Origin: Bacteroidaceae bacterium
GTDB lineage: Bacteria > Bacteroidota > Bacteroidia > Bacteroidales > Bacteroidaceae
Assembly (NCBI GenBank): GCA_017481875.1
Contig: JAFUOP010000013.1
Coordinates: 1 to 32,453 of the forward strand
Direction of reading: 5' to 3'
Length of the DNA: 32,453 bases
A program made the translations under genes and the position numbers. Shown piece after piece: positions 26,585 through 32,453 of the stretch (positions within the stretch are counted from its first letter, which is position 1; the number at the start of each line of letters is the position of its first letter). Below the pieces are notes generated by a model. The model had not been told where the DNA came from. It saw nothing but the letters and a program-made list of their open reading frames with translations, and searched no databases.

Positions 26585-26629
26585 AAAAAATGTGGCTAAT
26601 GAAGCAGTACTTCATTAGCCACATTTTTT
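26585..26629. terminator. Long bidirectional terminator (20-bp stem)
   Basis: Arms 26585-26604 and 26610-26629 are perfectly complementary around the loop CAGTA, with A-run and T-run at the ends. It serves the MATE gene and the convergent barrel gene. Confidence 0.9.
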
Positions 26630-26665
26630 TATTTCAGTAATAAGTTACCTATTCTGTAATGCTAT

Positions 26666-28078
26666 TTAAAAAGGAACATTTATACCAAATGAAACACTTG
26701 CATTCATATCCTCAATAGGAACAAACTGCTTATTAACCTTGCTCAAGAAACAATCTGTGCCAATGAAGAATCCAAAGCCGGGGCAATGAATATTTGCCAT
26801 AGCACCAAAACCGGTTCCATAATCTGTTACAGTTCCACTAACGGCAAAATCGAGAACTTTATTGGGAGAGAGACTCAACACAAGCGATGCCTGGTTGTAC
26901 GAGAATACATCATCGAAGCAGTGTGTGTAAAGGAAACCTGCCGACAACTTATTGTAGAAAGGCATCTTATACTCAGCACCAATATTGAACTTAGCTCCAA
27001 TACCTGTGGTAACACTGCTCTCACCTTTATCTTCCAACGCGAAGAAATCCTCTAAATCATCACGCATGCTCGACCATTGGTCGTCGAGTGTAGTGCTTTG
27101 AGCACCATTTTCGGGGCTGTGTATGCCCATATTCTCAAAACCGTCGAAAACATATTTATCCTCGGGAGCAATTGCAGCATTAGCAGCACCACTCCAAGAG
27201 ATGAAGCCTAAATCGGTAATAGAAGCCGATACTGTAAGACCATCGACAAGAACCTCGCTTAAATCATATGTAGCACCCAAATCGATACCCATACCAAAGC
27301 CCTGCATACCTACTGAAATATCTTCATATCCATCGACAACGGTTTTTCCACTTACTGTTTTCTCGTCAGAATACTTGAACGCGCCACCAAGTGCTATATT
27401 GGCCTCACCTTTTGCAGCAATCTCCCAACGGGTACCACTTGTGTGAATATCCATCTGGTCGAAAGTCATATCGGCATAACCAAGACCGAAAAGGAATTTA
27501 ACACGTCCACCAACAGTTAGAGCATCGTTAATTTTACGAGAGTGTCCAAGAGAAAGATCGGCAAAATTACGTGTCTGCATTTTCATATCACTAAATGAAT
27601 AATCGTCATTGCCCATCTTCTTCATGAATTCAAACATTCCGTAAGGAAGATTCATTCCTGTATTAGAACGCACTGTAAGGTCAATGGTATTAACACCGCC
27701 AAAAGCATTGAATGCCACAGAAAGGAGTGTGAAATCCAAGTCCATACGCATTATATTCTCGTCTTCAAGGTCGCCCAAGAATTCGTCGGCACTCACAGAG
27801 TTATGCATAAATGTAACAAGCTCATCGCCATTGTAAGGGCTGTCATAAAGGAAATTACCTACACCAACATTACCCATAGCACTAACCTGCACACCACCCA
27901 ACACAGGAACGGCAACGTGGTTACGGGTACTCTGTAAAGCCGGATTCAAACGATAGCGATATATATTACCGTCCATAAAATATCCGGTTCTCAAAGCCTG
28001 GGCCTGAATATCGGCAGCAAAGAGAACGAGCGCAGCAACAAAAAGCACTCTAAACATATTTAAAGCTATATTTTTCAT
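26666..28078 (-). CDS. DUF5723-like outer-membrane beta-barrel protein
   Basis: 470 residues from ATG 28078 (MKNIALNMFRVLFVAAL), with a signal peptide ending near ADIQAQA. The mature start, RTGYFMDGNIYRYRLNPAL, then alternating polar/hydrophobic strands, and the final SVSFGINVPF with terminal Phe fit an outer-membrane barrel of the DUF5723 type found across Bacteroidales; family assignment is from memory of its motifs. Function is unknown. It follows the coiled-coil lipoprotein gene by 45 bases on the same strand and ends at the shared terminator, so the pair is probably one transcript. The frame can start at 28114, but those 12 residues precede a better signal peptide. Confidence 0.75.
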   Translation of the reverse strand: MKNIALNMFRVLFVAALVLFAADIQAQALRTGYFMDGNIYRYRLNPALQSTRNHVAVPVLGGVQVSAMGNVGVGNFLYDSPYNGDELVTFMHNSVSADEFLGDLEDENIMRMDLDFTLLSVAFNAFGGVNTIDLTVRSNTGMNLPYGMFEFMKKMGNDDYSFSDMKMQTRNFADLSLGHSRKINDALTVGGRVKFLFGLGYADMTFDQMDIHTSGTRWEIAAKGEANIALGGAFKYSDEKTVSGKTVVDGYEDISVGMQGFGMGIDLGATYDLSEVLVDGLTVSASITDLGFISWSGAANAAIAPEDKYVFDGFENMGIHSPENGAQSTTLDDQWSSMRDDLEDFFALEDKGESSVTTGIGAKFNIGAEYKMPFYNKLSAGFLYTHCFDDVFSYNQASLVLSLSPNKVLDFAVSGTVTDYGTGFGAMANIHCPGFGFFIGTDCFLSKVNKQFVPIEDMNASVSFGINVPF

Positions 28079-28123
28079 ATTCATTCTTATATTTATATTA
28101 CAATTCATTAACATACGCCGGTA

Positions 28124-30328
28124 TTAGTTCAAATCTACAATTATAGGCTCGTCTATGGTAACAGCAATGTTTCTCAAAGTAACATATGCATTCTCATTCA
28201 ACTTCACATTATAACCATGACCGTTAAGTTTGATATCGAGGTTGCATATTTTCTCAATTGTGCCATCAGCCGCACTTAACACAGCCTTAACATTGGTAGC
28301 TACAGGCTCTGCATCGTGTCCTTTACCGGCCTTAATTACAATAGGCTTGCCATTCTTATCAACAAAATTAGCAACAACGCCTTCTATTTTCTTACCGTTA
28401 CTATCGAGTGCAATAACATCGACATCAAAATCGGCAGGAACAGTATTTAGGGCCTCAAACTCAACAGAAACAGATTTTACTTCAGTAATATAGTCGGTAA
28501 TATCCTCGGGGTTCTCTCCCAAAACATCTTCAATGGTTTCTGTGTAGGTAAGCTTCACCTCATTGAATATCATAGGAATATTTATATCATAAGCACCGCT
28601 TATCAGCATCTCATTGCCAAGCGTTACCTCTTGTACCTTATTCACAATTTTAGGTTTAATATCCTCTATCTTAACCTTGTGAGGAACTTTGGCAAGCAGA
28701 GAACTGAGGTTGGCCTCACCCGCTTTGAAAAAGTCATTTGTTATATGGTATATATTCTCACCTTTTACTATAGTAAGAGGAATCTGCACACCATTGCCGG
28801 TTGTTATCTCATTGCCATTGTCGTCATAGCTACGTAGAACGATTGTAGCTTCAGCTTCAAGCTCTGCACTACTGTTAATGGTAATATCTATTTGCGGATT
28901 GGCAAAGTCGAAAATTGCACCATTCTCATATACAAAATCCATATCCTCACCTAAATCAAGCTCAACCATATCTACGCTGATTGGGTCAATCTCGGGAGCA
29001 AATACACCTTTAACCTTCTTTAGAGTGAAAGAGTACTCACCGTTAGCGGTCTTCTCGCCAATAGAAACAGTAGCATCGAGAGTAACATCTTCAATAGTAA
29101 GCGCGTTAGCCAAGCTTACCTCAATGGCGTTAGCAGTTATACAACCTTCTGCAGAATACTCCTGCTCAATGTCGATTTTTCCGTTTACAATCTCAACATC
29201 GTCTTTTGTAAAATCGAAACCTTTTACTTTATATACACGGGTAAGGTGCTTTATATTTTTATTATTCTCATCTCTGTGTGTCGCACCACCCTCAATATAC
29301 AGCTTGTTAAATTTACCATCTGCCGAGGGAACAATATCTGCACCTTCCTCAAATACCAAGAACTTGGGAACACCCACATAGAATCTCTCACCCTCCTGAT
29401 TTCCATAAAGATTTATAGTTTTTACAAGCTCACCAAAATCTTGCTTGTCATCTCCATGTACCGCAATGGCAATATCGATGGTAAGGTCGGTAAGTTCTTC
29501 AAATGTAACGGTCTCAACCTCTTTAACCTCATCGGGAACATCTACAGAGAGGTTATAGTTAATTTTTGAAGTCTCACCTGTAATCTCGTGATTAATCTCT
29601 CCAAGGTTAACATCCTTGGCCAACGCCTCATCATACTTCTTAATCACCTCGTTGTATTGCTCAGCAATTTCATTCATTGCATCGGTGTAAGCCTGGTCTA
29701 TAGCTTCATTAGCCTCAATGAATTGGGTATTAATGCTGGCAACAGCCTCCTGGTATGCTTTATCAGCCTCCTCTTTTGCCTGTTTGTTAAGTGCAGGGTC
29801 GCTTATTTCTGCATCAATCTTCTTATAAGCGTCTTTTTTTGCCTGCTCAGCTTCGGCCATAGCATCATTTTTTGCCTGCTCAGCTTCGGCTTTAGCATTG
29901 TTCTTTGTATCCAAAGTTCTCTGCTCAACGTCATTTCTTGCAGCAATAGCCTCGCTCTTAAGCTTTTCTATATCCGCTTTAGATTGGGTAATAATCTGAA
30001 GGTCGAAACTTTCACTGTGGCTCACAGGCTTAACTGTTACATCAACCTCATCTATTTCCACACTTGTTTCATCGATTTTATCTCCTTTTGTTATCACATA
30101 GTTACCCTCGGCATCAGTATTTAGTACATCACTGCTTTCAGGGTCAATCATCTCGGTAAGCATAATTTTTTCAGTCGAACCGAGAGGCAATGAGATTCCA
30201 TCACCTACTGCTACTGTTGCATCAATATCTTTTGACAAATCATGTGTATCTTCAACACTACATGCTGCCATAAAAGAAGCTAATGCCATAAATGCAACCT
30301 TAGCTGTCATTTTTGTTTTAATCTTCAT
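28124..30328 (-). CDS. Large coiled-coil lipoprotein, unknown function
   Basis: 734 residues, not assigned to a family I know. Signal peptide and lipobox end at Cys23 (SFMAAC). Residues about 30-115 are beta-like, 117-238 are a charged helical coiled coil rich in Ala, Glu, Lys and Gln, and 240-734 are beta-rich, apparently several repeated sandwich-type domains (for example DITINSSAELEAEATIVL). Within the helix an eleven-residue unit AEAEQAKNDAM recurs as AEAEQAKKDAY (147-168), mirrored in a 33-bp DNA repeat. The lipid anchor plus rod suggests a periplasmic or surface-exposed spacer. It heads a two-gene unit with the barrel protein and has its own promoter at 30376-30383. Confidence 0.75.
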   Translation of the reverse strand: MKIKTKMTAKVAFMALASFMAACSVEDTHDLSKDIDATVAVGDGISLPLGSTEKIMLTEMIDPESSDVLNTDAEGNYVITKGDKIDETSVEIDEVDVTVKPVSHSESFDLQIITQSKADIEKLKSEAIAARNDVEQRTLDTKNNAKAEAEQAKNDAMAEAEQAKKDAYKKIDAEISDPALNKQAKEEADKAYQEAVASINTQFIEANEAIDQAYTDAMNEIAEQYNEVIKKYDEALAKDVNLGEINHEITGETSKINYNLSVDVPDEVKEVETVTFEELTDLTIDIAIAVHGDDKQDFGELVKTINLYGNQEGERFYVGVPKFLVFEEGADIVPSADGKFNKLYIEGGATHRDENNKNIKHLTRVYKVKGFDFTKDDVEIVNGKIDIEQEYSAEGCITANAIEVSLANALTIEDVTLDATVSIGEKTANGEYSFTLKKVKGVFAPEIDPISVDMVELDLGEDMDFVYENGAIFDFANPQIDITINSSAELEAEATIVLRSYDDNGNEITTGNGVQIPLTIVKGENIYHITNDFFKAGEANLSSLLAKVPHKVKIEDIKPKIVNKVQEVTLGNEMLISGAYDINIPMIFNEVKLTYTETIEDVLGENPEDITDYITEVKSVSVEFEALNTVPADFDVDVIALDSNGKKIEGVVANFVDKNGKPIVIKAGKGHDAEPVATNVKAVLSAADGTIEKICNLDIKLNGHGYNVKLNENAYVTLRNIAVTIDEPIIVDLN
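29841..29906 (-). repeat. 33-bp tandem repeat inside the lipoprotein gene
   Basis: Two adjacent 33-bp units starting GCCTGCTCAGCTTCGGC (plus strand) at 29841 and 29874 encode the two eleven-residue coiled-coil units. The high identity at DNA level points to recent in-frame duplication. Confidence 0.75.
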
Positions 30329-30375
30329 ATTTACACTGTTTTATGTTAATAATAATTCAATCTTCTAAACGATTG

Positions 30376-30383
30376 CAAAAATA
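30376..30383 (-). promoter_or_regulatory. -7 box of the lipoprotein gene
   Basis: Minus-strand TATTTTTG followed by CAA matches TAnnTTTG exactly, 48 bases before the ATG. Upstream lies a T-rich (plus-strand A/C) tract at 30384-30427. Confidence 0.6.
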
Positions 30384-30592
30384 ACACAAAAAACAAAAAA
30401 ACATAAAATAAAAAAACAAAAAACAAGAACGAAAGTCAATTTTTTAACTATTAAACTGATGCACAAAGAAATAGCATCGCCAAAACGCAACTTAAGCACA
30501 AAAGAAAAATGTTCAATTTTATTTAAACAGCTCCACAAAAGCTGTTGCGCACATATCACAGGAAAGAATTATTAACAACCGGCAACAATAAA
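30384..30592. other. Intergenic stretch without recognisable gene
   Basis: The gap between the two envelope genes is 321 bases in all. This part begins with a low-complexity A/C tract and then ordinary A/T-rich sequence. A 64-codon minus frame exists but is hydrophobic low-complexity T-rich translation and overlaps the promoter. I see no RNA gene. Confidence 0.6.
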
Positions 30593-30630
30593 GGCAAAAA
30601 AAATGCGCCTCCCTTGCAAGGAGGCGCATT
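30593..30630 (-). terminator. Terminator of the FadL-type gene
   Basis: Eleven-base arms (AATGCGCCTCC, 30602-30612; complement 30620-30630) with a seven-base loop. On the minus strand the stem is followed by an eight-T tract (30593-30600). Confidence 0.88.
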
Positions 30631-30649
30631 AAAAATATCTATTATAAAA

Positions 30650-31996
30650 TTAGAAGCGGAAATCAACACCAACAGCCACGTTGTATGTCTTGCGCATGTA
30701 GTGTGAAGCACCGCTCACACCGTGAGCATAGTTGGCATAGCAAGCACCGAAGTTCAAATCCCAGTTCTCATTGAAGCTGTACTTACCACCGGCACCAACC
30801 ATAAATGAGTCGTCGATGAAAGAAATATCGCTCAAGTAGCTCTCATTCACACCAAAATCGCTAAACTGTACACCGGTAGAGAGAAGGAGCTTGTCAGTAA
30901 CCTTAACCTCTACACCGGCGAGCAACTCGTATGTGTTGCGGCTCAAAGTCTTCATTGTGTTAGCCTTGCTCATCAAAGATTCAATTGTGGCGTCCTTGTC
31001 AAAGTAATATGTTGTAGCACCCATAACCTTCACGCGGTCGCAGATATCATACGAAGCACCTACTGAAAGTTTTGCGGGAGCATCGTTGCGGAACTTTACA
31101 CCATCGCTCAATGTGGGTAGAGCAGCCAACAATTTCTCCGATGTAGTACCCTTTGTATCGTTCTCTATAATGTTAATTGCGCGGAATTCATACTTAACAC
31201 CCAAGTTAAAACCACCCACTTTGTAATCAACACCTACAATGGGAGCAAAAGCAACACCGGTTTGAGTCAATTCAAGCTCATAGTTGGGAGCAGCACCTGC
31301 CACAACAGCCTCATAAGGAGCAAGTTGAGGAATTGCGCTCATAGGAACCTCTGCCACACCTGTATTATACATAACACCGTTGGGGAAAGATGTCAAAATA
31401 GATCCCTCATATGTAAGGCTTGTATAATTGGCACGAAGACCACCGTAAACCGAGAAATTATCATTTACCTTATAGGCTGCACCAAGCTGCAAGCTGAAAA
31501 GATACTGTGTAGATGTAAAAGTAGAAGAGGTGCTGTAGCCTGTAACACCGGCAAGAGCGGGGTTCACAGCAGCCAATCCTTGAGCAAACAAGCCGTTAAC
31601 CATATTATTGAAAACAGGGAGACCATTATCAAAATTAGCCTCGCCACCACCACCGGGCATACCAAAGAAAGCACTGAAAGCCCAATCGCCAGTCTTATAT
31701 GTAGCGTGGAAAGTAGGCATAATGGGAACATAAACCTCACCCTTATACTCTTTACCGGCATTTAATACATCACGGTCCTGCCAAATCATCTGCCAGTTAG
31801 CAGAAACGGTCCAACCCTCCTTCAAGAAAGCTGTACCGGCAGGGTTAAAGTAAACAGCATCTGCGTCCAATGAAGCATAACGAGCAGGGTTACGAACAAA
31901 AGCAGCACTCTGGTTTGTGTTTGTCAAAAGACCACCTGCAAACGATGCGATTGCAAATGAAGCTACTGCAATAGTAGAAAAAACTCTTTTAATCAT
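30650..31996 (-). CDS. OmpP1/FadL-type outer-membrane protein
   Basis: 448 residues. A signal peptide (MIKRVFSTIAVASFAIASFA) precedes the FadL-like plug region: NQSAAFVRNPARYASLDADA and VYFNPAGTAFL. About 14 amphipathic strands follow, and the chain ends in VAVGVDFRF with terminal Phe for barrel insertion. FadL-family barrels carry hydrophobic compounds such as long-chain fatty acids or aromatics across the outer membrane; the ligand here is unknown. It stands alone with its own promoter, which is overlapped by a 12-bp-arm dyad, and its own terminator. Absence of fatty-acid catabolic genes nearby leaves the substrate open. Confidence 0.85.
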   Translation of the reverse strand: MIKRVFSTIAVASFAIASFAGGLLTNTNQSAAFVRNPARYASLDADAVYFNPAGTAFLKEGWTVSANWQMIWQDRDVLNAGKEYKGEVYVPIMPTFHATYKTGDWAFSAFFGMPGGGGEANFDNGLPVFNNMVNGLFAQGLAAVNPALAGVTGYSTSSTFTSTQYLFSLQLGAAYKVNDNFSVYGGLRANYTSLTYEGSILTSFPNGVMYNTGVAEVPMSAIPQLAPYEAVVAGAAPNYELELTQTGVAFAPIVGVDYKVGGFNLGVKYEFRAINIIENDTKGTTSEKLLAALPTLSDGVKFRNDAPAKLSVGASYDICDRVKVMGATTYYFDKDATIESLMSKANTMKTLSRNTYELLAGVEVKVTDKLLLSTGVQFSDFGVNESYLSDISFIDDSFMVGAGGKYSFNENWDLNFGACYANYAHGVSGASHYMRKTYNVAVGVDFRF

Positions 31997-32053
31997 AATA
32001 TCAAATTTAAAAAGTTACTGATTCTTTTTTATAAATACTATTATATTTAAAAT

Positions 32054-32086
32054 CTGCTGCACAAAGGTACACCATTTGTGCAACAG
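32054..32086 (-). promoter_or_regulatory. Promoter with overlapping dyad, FadL-type gene
   Basis: On the minus strand CTGTTGCACAAA and TTTGTGCAGCAG form 12-base arms (11 pairs plus one G-T) around a nine-base spacer. The exact -7 box TACCTTTG (32062-32069) overlaps the right arm. An operator that would block polymerase is the simplest reading; a hairpin is possible only if transcription starts farther upstream. Confidence 0.55.
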
Positions 32087-32206
32087 GAGTAAATAAACAG
32101 GCTATTTTAACGTAAAAAACGCATATAATGAAAGGACATTATCCTTTTTATACATCTACACAATACAATATAGACCATATAAAAAAGAATAAAACAAATT
32201 GCATAG

Positions 32207-32245
32207 CACCTGGGCGCAAATACAAAAGATGACGGGTACTACCGA
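32207..32245. repeat. 39-bp direct repeat, copy 1
   Basis: Identical over 39 bases to 32415-32453, starting CACCTGGGCGCAAATAC and ending GGGTACTACCGA. The distance from start to start is 208 bp. Bases before the two copies differ. Confidence 0.9.
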
Positions 32246-32253
32246 AATGCAAT

Positions 32254-32287
32254 AAAAAAAGCAAGAGCAATTAATAATCACTCTTGC
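32254..32287 (-). terminator. Minus-strand terminator after the tRNA-like tail
   Basis: GCAAGAG at 32261-32267 pairs with CTCTTGC at 32281-32287; the minus strand then runs into seven T (32254-32260). It implies transcription from the right, through the tRNA-like sequence. Confidence 0.7.
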
Positions 32288-32290
32288 CGT

Positions 32291-32421
32291 TGGTCGGGGC
32301 GACAGGAAAGCGACAAGCTTAGACAATGCGAGCAGCCTATGGTCGCGTGCAGCACAGACGAAGTTTGTGCCACGCGGGTGGCGATAAGCGAGCATTGTCA
32401 ATCGAACCTGCGACCACCTGG
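32291..32421 (-). other. tRNA(Pro)-like 3' half split by a structured insert
   Basis: On the minus strand, CCAGGTGGTCGCAGGTTCGAT reads in two pieces: CCCAGGTGGTCGCAGG then TTCGAT, as in the anticodon stem, variable loop and T arm of a proline tRNA; after about 95 inserted bases it resumes as TCCTGTCGCCCCGACCA, the T-stem and acceptor 3' strand with CCA. No acceptor 5' strand, D arm or anticodon loop is present, so it is not a working tRNA. The insert (about 32307-32400) folds into nested helices: GACAATGC 32322-32329 with 32392-32399, CGCGTG 32344-32349 with 32371-32376, and GCACAGAC 32352-32359 with 32363-32370 around GAA. The outermost pairing is GGTCG (32292-32296) with CGACC (32411-32415). 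It may be a structured RNA, a tRNA-derived repeat, or an integration-site relic. Confidence 0.5.
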
Positions 32422-32453
32422 GCGCAAATACAAAAGATGACGGGTACTACCGA
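32415..32453. repeat. 39-bp direct repeat, copy 2, ending at the window edge
   Basis: Same 39 bases as 32207-32245. The last base of the identity is the last base of the window, so the true repeat may be longer and the 208-bp unit may be tandem. Confidence 0.9.

Noticed and set aside
29588-30124. Plus-strand frame of 178 codons, very hydrophobic
   Set aside because: It is the antisense reading of the coiled-coil repeat; the Leu/Ile/Phe richness is what reversed Glu/Lys/Ala codons give.
30365-30559. Small hydrophobic minus-strand frame (64 codons)
   Set aside because: It overlaps the lipoprotein promoter and mostly translates a T-rich low-complexity tract.
32156-32401. Minus-strand frame of 81 codons at the right edge
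   Set aside because: It runs through the repeat, the tRNA-like tail, the hairpin and the terminator; a protein there is unlikely.
32291-32453. Functional tRNA(Pro)
   Set aside because: Only the 3' half is recognisable and its T loop is interrupted; acceptor 5' strand, D arm and anticodon loop are absent.
32207-32453. CRISPR array
   Set aside because: Only two copies, a 169-bp gap that is itself strongly structured, and no cas genes.

Overview
The window reads as Bacteroidales chromosome (phylum Bacteroidota). The grounds are the gene families present (BspA-type LRR with a FISUMP module, DUF5723-like barrel, short ACT-less SerA, Ser-type sulfatase, FHS-type sugar permease beside galK), A/T-rich leaders without Shine-Dalgarno sequences, and promoters of the Bacteroidota type TAnnTTTG, often in a TAnnTTCG variant. 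I see no transposase, integrase, phage gene, CRISPR array or complete tRNA/rRNA. Most of the window is housekeeping; the least explained parts are the envelope genes at the right and the repeat at the right edge.

Layout. 1-939 is the 3' end of a surface protein. 1068-4192 (+) is an AmpG-like permease, a BadF/BadG-type amino-sugar kinase and an FKBP lipoprotein, probably a cell-wall sugar salvage unit with a periplasmic folding factor. 4266-9435 (-) is a tight five-gene unit, serC-serA-DUF1015-yigZ-sstT, linking serine synthesis to serine/threonine uptake. 9728-12608 (-) holds a sulfatase and a DbpA-like RNA helicase. 12819-15890 (+) is grpE-dnaJ-folC. 16115-19711 (+) is a galactose unit (galM, permease, galK). 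19787-22377 (-) holds a small lipoprotein and tex. 22616-25085 (+) pairs transketolase with RpiB (pentose phosphate pathway), followed by a MATE exporter (25193-26533). 26666-31996 (-) is an envelope block: a DUF5723-like barrel, a large coiled-coil lipoprotein and an OmpP1/FadL-type barrel.

The last 250 bases hold a non-coding repeat. A 39-bp sequence occurs twice, 208 bp apart, with the second copy ending exactly at the window edge. Between the copies lie a tRNA(Pro)-like 3' half interrupted in its T loop by a strongly self-complementary insert, and a minus-strand terminator. This is the part I find least explained.

Gene units are separated by long, almost perfect inverted-repeat terminators, several of them bidirectional. 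Leaders of serC, tkt and the FadL-type gene carry dyads that could be regulatory. Function calls rest on motifs read by eye; no database search was possible.
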